Shown: piece by piece, positions 34,534 to 46,379 of the stretch | Layout of the letters: each line of letters starts with the position of its first letter | How positions within the stretch are numbered: the first letter of the stretch is position 1 | NCBI GenBank assembly: GCA_011319805.1 | Contig: SJRY01000270.1 | Span: 1-64,000 of the forward strand | Length of the DNA: 64,000 nt | Reading direction: 5' to 3' | From: Macrocybe gigantea | Taxonomy: Eukaryota > Basidiomycota > Agaricomycetes > Agaricales > Callistosporiaceae | Program-made: the position numbers and the translations under genes | The notes under the pieces: generated by a model | Seen by the model: the letters and a program-made list of their open reading frames with translations, nothing else | The model's database searches: none | Told to the model about the DNA's origin: nothing

Positions 34534-35719
34534 TCAGAAATATAGTAAATTGTAATTCTAATACTTGGTATGGCCTCCCTTGGCTTTAATAACAGCTTCT
34601 AACCTTCTAGGCATATTTTCAATCAAATTCTGACATACCTCTGGTGGAATATTATTCTATACTTCTACCAATCTTTCCCACAACTCCCAAACTCCTTTTA
34701 GTGCTCTTGGATACTTGGCTAGCTCCTTTTTGAGATGAACCCAATGATGTTCAATCGGGCTGATGTCTGGAGATTGTGCAGGCCAGTCCAGAAGGGTAAT
34801 ATTATTATCTTTCATCCATTTCTTGGCCTTCTTTGAAGTATGCTTGGGATCATTATCTTGCTGAAAGATCACCTCCTCCTCATTGATCCCACTTTCCTCC
34901 AAGCTAGGCAGCATGTGCTCCTCCAGAATGGCCACATACTGATCAGCATTCATTCTCCCCTCAACCTCAGCAAGATGTCCCACACCATTCCACCCCATAC
35001 ACCTCTATACCATAATGTTTCCACCTCCATGCTTGACTGTTCCCTGCACCTCTCTCTCAATTAGACCCTCTTCTGCCTTCTTCTACACCCATTGCCTCCC
35101 ATCTGATCCAAACCTGTTGATTTTAGTTTCATCTGACCAAATAACCCTCTTCCAGTCCTTCACAGTCCACTCCCTATACTTCAAAGCAAAAGCCAACCTC
35201 CTCTGTCTATGCTTTGCACTAAGCAAAGGCTTTTTCTTCTTCACTACAGCCTTGAATGAATGCTTTTTGAGAATGTTTCTAACTGTTTGTGGAGAGACTG
35301 GGTTGGAGATAATGGCATTGATGTGATTGGTGGCTTCAACAGCATTGGAGGCCTTGCCAGTAGTAATTTATTGGAGGATAGCATGTTGGTCAGTAGAGGA
35401 GAGTTTGGAAGAACAGCCAGCAGAAGGAATGAAGCAATTGGGAAGAAGATCTTGAAGAACTCTAGAAACAGTGAACTGACTAACACCCAGGCTGGTAGCA
35501 ATATAATGAGTAGAATGGCCATTGGAGGCCAGAGAAATGATGTTTTCCTTCTGAGAGGAGGAAGTAGGGTGCATATTGAGATTATAGAGTAACAAGAATT
35601 TAAGCACTCTTTATATAACTAGAATTCAGGTCCCATCAATGATAGCATCACTATGGTAACTATCTATCATGAGTTGGTTGCTATAGAAGTGATGGAGCAT
35701 CAGATTCTGATATTTCTGA
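34534..35719 (-). mobile_element. Tc1/mariner transposon with inactivated transposase
   Basis: The ends TCAGAAATAT (34534) and ATATTTCTGA (35719) are inverted and flanked by TA (34532-34533, 35720-35721). On the minus strand, from about 35575, are a helix-turn-helix (THYIATSLGVSQFTVSRVL), the first catalytic region WSDETKINRFGSDGRQ (about 35100), FQQDNDPKHTSKKA (about 34840) and SPDISPIEHHWVHLKKEL (about 34730-34770), a complete DDE set. Four stops (about 35368, 35085, 35010, 34657) each fit C-to-T or G-to-A from CAA, TGG or similar codons. It would cut and paste DNA at TA if intact. Confidence 0.85.
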
Positions 35720-35721
35720 TA

Positions 35722-35935
35722 CTCCTTCAAACAATTGAGTCAATGAGTCCCTATTTTAATTTAAGCATATCTCCATGGCAAATGATTAGATTTATATAAT
35801 TCTTTTATAAACATGTAGCTCTAATTAAATAGTTTATTTATTCCTTAGCATGTTGTTATTATCTTTATTTGTTGTTGAGTTATTCAACAGGCAATCAAAA
35901 AGTAACAAACATTGACTCAATTGTTTGAGTCACTG
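35722..35935. mobile_element. Short MITE-like element beside the Tc1 copy
   Basis: The sequence TTCAAACAATTGAGTCAATG near 35727-35746 is repeated in inverted form as CATTGACTCAATTGTTTGAGTC near 35910-35931, enclosing about 160 bp of AT-rich DNA. The right end abuts TA (35936-35937), where homology to the kinase gene begins. It is non-coding. It may be a miniature relative of a Tc1 element. Confidence 0.55.
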
Positions 35936-35937
35936 TA

Positions 35938-38090
35938 CAAAGGTCCGGCAACCATGCAATGAATAAGACATAAGAAATCGAGTGTCAGAATTGATCATGA
36001 TCTCAACAGGGGCTTGGTTGAATCCAGTGGTAGGAAATGTGAGCACTTTGGATGAGTCAGAAAGTGCATCACAGATGTTATGATTTCAGGACTTATTGTT
36101 ATCTTGATGATGGGCATGTGACTCAAGAACCACATGACAAACATATGACATGAAGCATGACATGACAAATAAGGTACAATGTGATGACTCGAGGAAACCC
36201 TACAACAATGACATGTCAGTACCGACTAGAGCATAGGGTTATTGTGCAGTATCTGCAGGATAACATGAGGAGTGCAGCAGGATCCTTACTTATCCAACTT
36301 AGGGCTGAGGGTTTCACGCAACATGAGGATAGCATAAGTCATAGTCCATGCTTGGGAGTCGTAACATATAAATAGCTAAATTATACATAGTAGAACTCAG
36401 CTTCAAGCTGGCTAAATATTAGCATACTTCTCCCTGCCTCTCATCTCCAAGTTAGTTAGAGTGACCTGCATGCAGATTTGGTTTTGCATAGCAATGGAGT
36501 TCTGTGATCATGCTCCATTCTGCTTCTGTAAATCGTTGAAAGGCAAGGAGTAGGATGCCAAAATAAGGCAGATTGTGGATCATGTCGAGTCCATATGTCT
36601 GGATGGATCCTTTGCTGTCATAGTACCACAAATGAATGATAGGGCCTGTAAGTCAGATATATGAACCACAAACTGATGACTTGAGTAAAGATAAAACTCT
36701 ACCATTGAAAATTATATTGACTATATGTGAGATAGCAGGTGAAGATGAATGACATGCTATAGTATAGCTTGCAATTTGGAATATTGGTAGCTCCTAGGCA
36801 ATTGATGCACTTGCAGTTGAGGTCATGCTATCATCGGTTGCTGCCTTACCATTAGAAAAAGAGTGATGCAGACTCGACAAAACCTACATGTGCATCTCTC
36901 CTGCTTAGCCTCCTTCTGCACTTCTTGGAAGTCTTGTGGAGGAATTTTCTTGATGACATTAGTATAGTCCGATGATGGCAATGAGAAATCAGATTTTTCA
37001 CCAAGTTTACCCTCTATAGTACATAGCACTTGATCCCATGTGAGGTTGACATATGATGGCTTTACTGAGTTGTTTGTTGAATCGTCCTGTGGCCATGTGT
37101 CACTGTCACTATTGTCATTCTTCTCACTGATAGACAGATCACTGTCTATGCTAACGATGGAATCTGAGGGGTTATCTTTTGAGCTGACAATGACAATGGC
37201 TGGTGAGAATTGAGTATTGTCACTAGTAGTCCCTTCCATGATGTTGCAAAAGAATTTTATTTCTAGAGAAGATGGATCATGTAGACTGCAGATTGATATC
37301 TTGCATAAAATTTCAAGCAGGCAATTGCAGATGCAAACAAAATGTGCATATTCTGCTCTGTCAGGTGATGCTCGCATGCTAATAAATGTGTCAAGGCTTT
37401 CAGTTTTCAATGAATTCAATTCTGCTCACAAAGCTTCAATATCTTTTATGAGTTCATTGTATGCAGCACTGCTGCTAAGGAGTGCCTTCTTCACAGCATG
37501 AAAACAATCTTATAGCAGCAGCTCTGCCTCGTGCTCTTTGCCATCCTTCAGACATCATTTCAGCAATGCTTTCAGCATCATTTGCACCTCACACTGCTGA
37601 TAATGCTCAGCATCATCCAAAAATAAGCCTCACGTTCCCATACAGCTGGATGGAAATTTTCAACCTGAGATGCAAGTAGTCTTCAGTTGATTCAAGTACT
37701 TACCCAACTAGTTAAGAATTCTCGTCTAGCACACAGACTTCAATATGCAACATGACAACAGGGAATTGCTGGGCTGAGGTTGTACACCTGGTGACACATA
37801 GAGTCAGTGGGTCACATGAGCATCTTGTGACTTGAAGTTTGTGCACATGTGATGAAGAGTCTACGTGTAGGTGGCAGTTTTCTTCGTTTTCATTGTCACT
37901 TAACAAATTATCAGCTTTGTATTGACAATCCCTGCACCGTATAGTGAGCCCATGCACTGGCGTTTCATTGCCTACATTGGTGGTTAGAGCTGCTTCGTTC
38001 CCTGCCAGGCCATGTTGCTGCATTGAGGCCATGTCGCCAATGCTGTTGGCTGATGCCTAACCAAGGTCAGTCACAGCCTGATCACAACAA
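35938..38090 (-). pseudogene. FunK1 kinase pseudogene (decayed copy of the gene at 38927-41283)
   Basis: The copy aligns with the intact kinase gene in the same orientation. Examples are KKIPPQDFQEVQKE (about 36900) against EKIPPQEHKEAQNE, and the block near 37000-37060 against the segment near 40600. It lacks the kinase core: homology ends at 35938 where the MITE starts. CpG sites of the intact copy are mostly TpG or CpA here, and the frame is broken. It also carries a solo B LTR at 36076-36493. Confidence 0.8.
36076..36493 (+). repeat. Solo B-family LTR in the kinase pseudogene
   Basis: The 418 bp LTR reads TGTTATGATTTC...TTTTGCATAGCA. Its flanks are ACAGA (36071-36075) and ATGGA (36494-36498). 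The empty site in the intact kinase gene is ACGGA (40042-40046), so each flank shows one CpG change, one on each strand. It is diverged and longer than the B1 LTR, with a segment near 36120-36180 not seen there. Confidence 0.85.
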
Positions 38091-38926
38091 ACGAAGAATA
38101 AGGCCCAGCATGTCTCCAACTGCTTGGTAGATATTATCCAGGAAGAGACTTAGAAAAAAAAGCACCCAAACGCGCCCAGCTTCGTCCCTTTCAGCATGAA
38201 TTTTGCGAGTCTCCCAAGGCACTTGGAGTAGCCATCCTAGATCATGGCTCTTCAGAAGCAGGTCGTTACTTGAAGTCAGAATTGGCAGACTGTGGGCAGG
38301 CTCCCCTCTCTTTCTTTCCAATAGCTTCTATGCTTCTCCCATCGTCCTCGAAGCACCCCGCATGCACGCAAACAACACTTCCAAGCCACCAGTGCCCAAA
38401 CCCCAAAATGCATTGCAAAAGTCAAAACTTTGGTCCTGTGGGACAGGTGAATTGTCGTGCATGTATTTCGACTACACCGACTCGACCTCACATCGCTGAC
38501 ATATCCAATAACTATTTCTCACGTGTTCAATTCCCTTCCATCAGCTCCCGCAACCAAAGCAAAAGAAGAGATTGGTCGTGACCGGTGTAGGCTATAACGA
38601 TGCTCGCAAGTTTGAAGGCATGCAATAGTGTGAGGTAAACATCACGTCAAAGTTTTCGCTCGGAAGCTAGGCTGACGAAAACGCACATGAGTTTTAGCAA
38701 AGTCAGCCAAATCAGCAGAATGTCGAATTGGCGACCTGCACTTCGCTTGCCAAGTTGTAATGTTTCCTCGGTGGTGATCACATCGGCCATTCAATTTGGC
38801 ACACATGCCAATTGTCAAAATTTGCCCTCCCGTTTTCCAGTCATTCCAAATGCAAAACCATTGTTCCTTTCTATATATTGTCCTAACATTCTTGACCTGA
38901 CTTTCTGTCAGACCTAACGATGCGAT
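38091..38926. other. Non-coding spacer
   Basis: I see no gene here. Short frames on both strands (for example 38270-38581) lack recognisable motifs and splice-site support. The stretch marks the end of repeat-dense DNA. Confidence 0.5.
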
Positions 38927-41283
38927 TTACAATGTAAGCTTAAGATCTGCCAATGCATCCGCCATCTGAGGAAATAGTGTTTTGCACCACTCCACCGCTT
39001 CTTTCGGGTATTCTTTCCATTTAGACGGGGGCTGTCTTCGAAATTGCATCGCTTCGTGTTGATTCTTCAGTTCAAACAGCACTTCGCAAGTGGACTGCCA
39101 AAGCTCGGGATTGTAGGATTCGATGCGTTTAGCGATTTGCATGCAGGTGGCCTTCTCCTTGTAGCACTGCTCGTACGATGGTGCCTGAAATGAGTCAAAT
39201 GAGAGTGGACCTCCTCTGTCCCATTATACCTGGCGAGAACCCAAAACAAGACCCAGAAGAATGATTCTGCATCATGCCTGTACATCCTCGGAATCTGCCC
39301 TGAAAGACCTTCATCGGAAAGCAAATCCATCGCCATGAAGGCCATCGTGCCCGTTCGAGCATGGCCAATATTGATGGACTTGCCTCGTAAACGTGCAAGG
39401 TCAAAGTCATTCAACTTGCCAATGTTTTCCACAGGATCCCATAGCAGGTTTCCAAGACTTATATCCCCATGTTCCACTCCATGTAGCCAAAGCCGATAGT
39501 GGCCTGCAAAAAAATTGGATCAAACATAGCGAAGGAGGGTGACTTAACCAAACATACATCGGAAGAGCTTCCAAAATTCCGCTTCGAAGACATCTGTTCC
39601 CTTTTTAAATGCCATCACAAATTTTTCGTACTTGACGAACACGATGAGGCGTGGGAGTCGAACACTATTTGTTTTATCTTCGGAGGACAGATTCAAATCA
39701 TGGCGTATACGGTCGGTAGCGAAATCGTTAAAATCCATGTGGCAAATGACGGTTGGCAAATGGCCTCGTATATCCGGTTCATTATCTTCCAATTTTGTAG
39801 CCTCTTGAATGATCTCAGCTTCGCTGACTCTAGCGCGCTCTGGAAAGTAGGCCTTCAAAACCAGGTCCTTCCCTGCATCTCCCTCAGACTTCTTCCGAGC
39901 TCCGTATACACAGGTCCGGCGACCGTGCAACGCATGAGAGGTGCGGAATCGAGTGTCAGAATTGATCGTGATCTCAATGGGTTCTTGGTTGAATCCAGTG
40001 GCAGGAAATGTGAGCGCTTTGGACGAGTCGGAAAGTGCATCACGGAGTTCTGCGATCACGCCCCATTCCGCTTCGGTAAATCGTTGAAAGGCAAGAAGTA
40101 GGATGCCAAAATAGGGGAGATTGTTAATCATGTCAAGTCCATAAGTCTGGATGGATCCTTCGCTATCGTAGTACCACAAGTAGATCACGGTACCTTCAAA
40201 TGAAGTACATAAGCCATGCTGTCCAACGCAAAAGAAATTGTTTTATAAAAAGGGAGGCACCATTGAAAATCATATTGATCGTATGGGCAATAGCAGCCGA
40301 AGATGAGTGGCGCGCCATAGCATATCTTGCAACCTGGAGCATTGGCGGCTTCTGTGCCGTTGAAACACTTGGAGTTGAACTTCGACCCCTTTTTGTGCCG
40401 CCCTTGCCACCTATATTATTATTAGAGATGGGTAACGTGGGCTTGGCGGAACGCACCGGGTGCTGGCAATTGCAGTCGCGTGCTTCCCTCACTAGACTCA
40501 TTCTGTGCTTCTTTGTGCTCTTGTGGAGGGATTTTCTCGATGGTATCACTGTAATCAAGACATGGACGAGAGAATTTGGATTTTTTGCCGACTTTACCCT
40601 CCACGGCGGATAACAATTTGTCCCACGTGAGCCTGACGCTACTTGGCTTGCTCGATTTGGCCTGTTCGACCTGTGGCTTGCTCGATTCGGCCTGTTCGGC
40701 CTGTGGCTCGACGGAAGGCAGAATTCGTCTTTGTTTCAATGGCCGTGGATTCTCCTCGTCATCTGTATCACTAACGAATGGGCCATCTCCTGGGTTATTG
40801 ATGGCGGCCGATGGGTCATCCTTTGAGCTGATGATGACAATGTCCGGCGAGAGTTGCGCATTGTCGCTGACGATTCGCATCGGGTCATTGCAAATGAATT
40901 TGATGTCCAACGAGGAAGGATCTCGAAGACCGCAAATCTTTGTTTCGTGCAACATTCCCAGCAAGCGATTGCAGACGTTGACAAAATGAGGGTATTTTGC
41001 TTTTTCAGGAGACGCATTCGTGCTGAAAACCCATCAACACTGTTATCGAAGGCCAACTGAACAAAACTCACAATGCCTCAAGGTCTTGCAAAAGTTTATT
41101 GTACTCAGCGTCGTCGCCACGGAAGGCATTCTTCACCGCGTCGAAGCAATCTCGTAGAAGCACATCTGTTTGGCACTGTTCGCCTGTCTTCATGCATCGC
41201 TTGAGTAAAGCTTTGAGCATCGTCAATACTTCACACCGCTGATGTCCTTTAAGGTCATCCAAAAGTGGCCCTCGCATTTCCAT
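38927..41283 (-). CDS. FunK1-type fungal protein kinase
   Basis: Five or more exons separated by short introns encode a kinase of the fungal FunK1 class. The first clear exon starts MEMRGPLLDDLKGH (41283), then NASPEKAKYPHFVNVCN (about 41010), LRDPSSLDIKFICND, and a low-complexity linker repeating EQAESSKPQVEQAKSSKP. The N-lobe exon (39544-40188) has YGLDMINNLPYFGILLLAF and LVLKAYFPERARVSEAEI, with a candidate ATP-binding lysine. The C-lobe exon (from 39477) has the catalytic HGDISLGN, the metal-binding NDFDLAR (a DFD variant typical of this class), TGTMAFMAMDLLS and YRHDAESFFWVLFWV. The last exon ends DALADLKLTL with TAA at 38927-38929. A further 5' exon near 41320-41530 is possible. Substrates are unknown for this class. 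Confidence 0.85.
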
Positions 41284-42259
41284 ATAGCTGAGAGATTTAG
41301 CCCGGCGGACTACAAACCTTACAGATGATTCTGGTGCTCACGTGTGATCGGTGAAGGAATCCTGTGCAGAACTCGAGCCTCGATGCGCAGGAGTAGCTTG
41401 GAGCTCCTGTAACTGACGATGAGTTTGTGGCGGGGTTGTTGGCATTGTTCACTGATGATCGACAACAAGCTGCTGTTCGGAGGTCCATACACATAAACAT
41501 GTTGTGTATGCCATTGTTTGTGATACTTCATCACTATGTCTCCCTGTGGACGGAGTCAAATGGGCGCGCGCGGGTTCCATCCCAGCGTCAATACTGGTCA
41601 AGGATTCTGCAAAAGTGTCGCGAGTACTTCCCTTCTGCGCGACTTTGTAAATCTGTAGTTTTTCTCATGACTTCATCTTCTCTAGGTGATACAATGGATT
41701 ATTTCGTGTCGCTTCATCGATACAATGTCGCCGACGCCGTTGGCTGACGCCCAACCAACGTCAGTATCAGCCTGATCACAACACGTCACAAGAGAAGATC
41801 GGTTGACTCTTGCATGCGGCAGCCGCTGCTAAAAACGCCAACCGTTCTGATCAGGAACCGTTCTCCGATCCTTTTTCCCTTATCCTCTTCCAGTGACGAG
41901 CAGGAGATTTGCTAATTGACGAGCATTTCTTGGAAATTCCATCCACTGTTGGGATCCCTTCGTGAGCTCACGACGCGCCATATACATGTGTCTGCTTGAG
42001 TTTCGTTTCATTTCGTCTTGCACACTCTCTAGAATCCCTCCAGTCTGACCGAAAAGGAGCCACTGTGACGCTCGATCTACTCAAACCCTATTAGGACACG
42101 CTGGCAACTGACCAGATGACGAACATACTGTATAGGAGATTCTAATGCCAGCCACTCCAAAACACACAGTCTGAAGGATACAAAAGGAAGACTCCTTTCT
42201 ATGGAGCCTCAGCGTCTTCTTTCACCCGTTCGCTCCTTGAGCGTCCTCGACTCTGAGAT
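41284..42259. other. Spacer / kinase 5' region
   Basis: About 41300-41780 retains similarity to the 5' part of the kinase pseudogene (both end near GCCTGATCACAACA), so the duplication included upstream sequence. A possible extra kinase exon lies at 41320-41534 (minus). From 41790 to 42259 I see no gene. Confidence 0.4.
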
Positions 42260-44600
42260 ATGGAGACCGTCCAGTTTTTCTTTTCAGTGGACCAATCCGA
42301 TGGACCAACGGCCGTTCTGAAGATAGCCCGCCAAGGACGTCATATCCGATCGACATCCGGTCCTCCGTAAGCGTGCTCTTCCGCAGTCTCACAACGCCTA
42401 GAACTCACCTTCTACAGGGTCTCGGCTGAACCGAATGCTTGTCACCTGTCCTTTATCCTGTCCGAGGGATCCGACACACTAGAATGGCTCCAGAAAAATA
42501 TATCGGCATGTTTCGTCTACACGAATGTGCGTGCTCAACAAGTTTCTACCTCGATCTGCACGCTGATATCGACTATTGTCTGCTTCAGAATAAGGCAGAT
42601 AGACGTCATGGTTTGTACATGTTCGCTCATTTTCCTATTTCCACTGTTAACGCCCTTTCATTTACGTCTAGAAATATCGGAGGACATTCAACTCCTAGTA
42701 AAACGTCTTACGGAGCTCTGGATGCAGACGGTCCAAAGAAACAAGGAAAATTCGTAACGCTTCCACAGGCTCAGAATAATTCTTCGTTCACGAGCAGTTC
42801 AAGAACATCTGTCGATCATACACAGTCTGCACGCCGAGCTTCCGTATCAGGCGGACGTAGAACATCCGTATCTAGCGTTTCAGGAGCTCGCCGAGCATCT
42901 ATATCGGGCATCTCAGGCATCTATGGAGCGCGTCGTGCTTCACGGTACGAGACTGAGAGGTATTTCCTCGATGTCGTTTCCATAAAGGCCGAGACCTTCT
43001 CCAAAATTTCGTCCGTTGGCGTCGATGCGCTCCTCATCGGAGACAACAGTCCACTTCAATACTTTCTAGAACACCTTTCGACCCTCGAATGGCTGAGGAT
43101 ACGTGACGAAAAAGAAGACGAAGAAGTGGTAAGCATTTTGTCCTTTCTCCTCTCATTTCTCGCGCCTGAACAAATCCCGCCTCAGATCGTAACGGTACCA
43201 GTACGGCCTTCTGTGGACTACAGCATCGCCGGGAGGCCTTCCGTGGCTGACATTGCCGAAACGGGACGGCAGTCACCGGCCGCTACAATTATCGCGAACG
43301 ATGAGCTCGTGGTTGAAGAGATTATGGAGGAGAAGAAGGTGCAGAAGGAACCGTGGTACAAGAGGTTGTTATTCTGGAGAAAGAAGCAGCCCGCCATTCT
43401 CGAACAAAAGATAGTCACAGTATCCGCCGACGCTCCCGCTGTTTTGCTTCCAAGCCCACCTCGGGATGACGAAAAGTATATCTATGTTCAAACCAGAAGG
43501 TAGAGTTCCTCTCCAAGCAGACTGCTGGATGCGGACGTTTCTAACTGTCATACAGAGTTTATTTGTATGGTTCGGAACATTCTCTTTCCTCAGCGTCTCC
43601 GCTGGCATGTGGCTTTTCGCAATATCGACGAACCATTTCTATTGGTATGCGCCATTATTTATTGTGCGATATTCGTTTTGACGCTTCTTCAGGTTCGGAG
43701 TGTTCGTCGGTCTGATCCAGATATACCTTATAATCTCGTACACTGTCGGCTACTGCGGCAGAGACTTTGACTTGGATGATCACAAGAAGGGCATCGTCGA
43801 ATATGCGATTACCGAGAACTATCCTTCTGTCGACGTTTAGCTACCCTGCTGCAAGGAACCCCTCGAGATTCTAGAGAACACGTACAAGTATGTGTCGAAG
43901 CTCGACTATCCGAACTTGAAAGTCTTCGTTCTCGACGATGGCGGCCTCGATTCAGTCAAAAGGCTTGCGGAACAGTATGGCTTCAACTATATTACCAGGG
44001 ACAACAAGCCATACTTGAAGAAGGCGGGGAATCTCCGATACGCTTTCGCTCGCACCGACGGCGATTTCTTCATCATTTACGACGCAGACTTTTGTCCGCG
44101 TTCAGATTTTCTGAAAGAGACTCTACCGTGGATGTACAAGGACAAGAAGATCGCTATCCTTCAATCACCTCAGTTCTACCGACCGTCAAAGATGCAAACG
44201 TGGGTCGAACAAGGCGCAAGTTCCACGCAGGAGCTCTTTTATCGAGTCGTTCAAGTCAATCGCGACAGATGGCAGGCTCCGATCTGCGTTGGCAGTAACG
44301 CCGTCTACCGCAGAGAAGCGTTGGAACCGGTCGGTGGGACGGCAGAAATTGGCCACTCTGAAGATGTTCATACTGGATTTTATGCCACGGTTCGCGGCTG
44401 GAAAGTCAAGTAACTTCCTCTGGCTCTCGCGTGCGGCGTATCACCAGAAACGCCTCCGTCGTTCTTCTCCCAACAAATGCGATGAGGCTCTGGCTCGACC
44501 ACCCTGCTGTCGAATCCGGAATTCTGGAGATCGCCATTGCGAATCATCCACAAAATCTGCTTCCTTAGCGGTGTTCTATGGTCCGTCCGCTTTCTTTCCG
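42260..44600 (+). pseudogene. Disabled GT2 cellulose-synthase-like glycosyltransferase
   Basis: The first ATG opens METVQFFFSVDQSDGP (exon 42260-42366). Exon 2 from 42418 has NACHLSFILSEGSDTLEWL, followed by a Ser/Arg repeat region (RRASVSGGRRTSVSS) and membrane segments (SLFVWFGTFSFLSVSAGMWLF; FVGLIQIYLIISYTVGY). The GT2 core has VFVLDDGG (about 43925), DADFCPRSD (about 44083), the EDVHTGFYATVRGW motif (about 44360-44400) and QQMR, where QxxRW is expected (about 44478). Introns are short GT..AG (for example 43130-43186). Three stops break it: TAG at about 43838 before LPCCKEP, TAA at about 44411, and TGA replacing Trp of the QxxRW motif. The C-terminal membrane region is missing: similarity ends near 44590. 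An intact protein would polymerise a beta-glycan at a membrane. Confidence 0.75.
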
Positions 44601-44639
44601 TACCCTTTACATGTTGATTGTGATTTCATTTCAAATAGT

Positions 44640-44856
44640 CAAGGCGCTGTCCGACTACACGGCGACTATCGATGAAGAGTTTGATTTCCAGGCTGGGGAC
44701 ATTATCGCTGTGACGGCGACACCAGAAGATGGGTGGTGGAGCGGGGAGCTGCCGAGGCGGATGTCTGAAGAACCTGGTAAAGGGTCCAAAGCAGGAAGCC
44801 AAGTAGTGAAGGGAAGCAATGAAGTGAAGAAAATTGTAAGGAAGGATGAGTCATGA
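44640..44856 (+). pseudogene. Orphan SH3-domain exon
   Basis: After an acceptor-like TTTCAAATAG at 44639 comes KALSDYTATIDEEFDFQAGDI, then VTATPEDGWWSGELPRR. This has the SH3 ALxDY, acidic loop and WW positions, but the usual PxNYV end is absent: the frame continues into unrelated charged residues and stops at 44856. No upstream exons were found. It directly follows the broken glycosyltransferase, so it is probably a fragment of another gene brought here by rearrangement. Confidence 0.55.
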
Positions 44857-45424
44857 TGTAAGTCGTGTCTCTATCATTCGAGAAGACTGAACTGAGGATC
44901 CAAGTCACCAACGGGCGAAAAAAAGGGTACGAGCAAAGGCGCGAAAATGAACGGATATCCGAACAATGTGATGGGCGAGAAGATGGCGATGTCGGCGACT
45001 AGTGTACAGGGAAAGGCCAACCTGCGAGACGGTCGTACGCACGGCCAAGTATCGGGGGAGACCATGCGCGGGCATGACGAGCTTCAGCTGTTGAACAACA
45101 GTGAAATAGGATGAAGGAAATGCGGAACTTTTCAAAACGAGAAATTAGAATCGGTAAAGTCGAAAAACGAATTAGAAATGAAACACGGATAAATTACAAA
45201 CCCGACGGAAACGAGAAGATGGGGAAGATCGAAGCTCCATTAAAAAGCCGACGCCAGACAACCAGAAACGAAAGCAAGACACGCATAAATACACGGAAAG
45301 CCTCCCAAACAACCCAATGGACGGAAAAGCAGCACAGAAAAGAGAAAACCACACCCCGAGGTATCGTAAGCTCCCGCAGGACTGTCTTCAACACGGAAGC
45401 TGAAGGCGAAAGGCGAAATAGTTG
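44857..45424. other. Intergenic spacer
   Basis: There is no gene I can support. The Lys/Arg-rich frame at 45111-45464 (+) has no motif and partly overlaps the end of the opposite-strand gene. The region is probably the 3' flank of that gene. Confidence 0.5.
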
Positions 45425-46379
45425 TCATCGCTTCAAGTGGTCCAAGTATCCCCCGCCGCCATAGTCATGTCCATATGCGGGTGGCGGAGGCGTCGTGACG
45501 TCGTACTCGTCAAACTCGCTACCGCGCTCGTATCCGTATGCGTTAGTCATCTTACCCCCCGCGTGGGCTTGCGCTTGTACGCGCGCCTGAGCCTGAGCGC
45601 GGTAGGCCCGCACCTCTTGCTCCTTTGCTAGTCTTGCGGAAGATAGCGAGGTAGAGGACGCATTCGACGGAGCTCCCGGCAATTTTGGTGAGAATGAATA
45701 CAGCGATGCAGATGATTGGCTGTGCCCGTGTCCATACGGTTGAGTATATGCTTGCCCGTTTGAAGGAATCGCGCTCGCGTTGCTAAATTGGTGTTGGTGC
45801 GAGTAGACGTTGGAATCAAGCGACGCCGTTCGGTGAGGAGGGAGCATAGTGGAGGATGACGATGGAGAAGGTAAGACGTCGAGCTCTGAGACGCCTGAGG
45901 GTGCGAAAGGGGCATTGGGTTCTTGGAATAGCCATGCTCCATTCGGGTCTCTGACAGCTATTCGCATGTCGGATCCCGGCGTGTGTTCTGCACGACAATA
46001 GGTTCAGTGGTGTGACACGGCATGGAGAACGGGTATAGTGCTCACTGAACCGAGGCGTCTCGCCGCCCAAACTGCCAAACGGTGTAATCCTTGCAGCGGG
46101 ATGTGTCCTGTCAATCATAATGCCCTGAGACGGCATGGTTCCAAACGACTCTTCTCCTACTTCCCGTTCGTTCTTCCGCAGTCTTCCTCTTTTGCTGCTT
46201 TTGCTGCGAATGAAAGTGAAGTAGATAATGCACGCCACAATGATGAAACCTATAACGCCGAGAACAACGATGATGATCGTCGTTCGATTGTCATGCGTAG
46301 GAGCTGGGCTGGGTGAGGAGGATGGGGATGTAGATGATTTCGCACTTGAAAAGGTTGTTGAGCTGGACATTATGGGCAT
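45425..46379 (-). CDS. Single-pass membrane protein, uncharacterised
   Basis: There are two exons, 46379-46046 and 45987-45425, with a 58 bp intron (46045-45988, GTGAGC...GTGCAG). The short Ser/Thr-rich N-terminus is followed by one transmembrane helix (about residues 32-54, TIIIVVLGVIGFIIVACIIY), then a basic stop-transfer RSKSSKRGRLRK. The cytoplasmic part has ITPFGSLGGETPRF joined across the intron to KHTPGSDMRIAVRDPNGAW, a block I associate with conserved basidiomycete proteins. A long Ser/Gln/Ala-rich disordered tail ends YGGGGYLDHLKR. A membrane-anchored sensor or signalling scaffold is possible but unproven. The gene is intact as read. Confidence 0.75.

Noticed and set aside
45111..45464. 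Lys/Arg-rich plus-strand frame
   Set aside because: It is simple-composition sequence overlapping the end of the opposite-strand membrane protein gene, with no domain or splice support.
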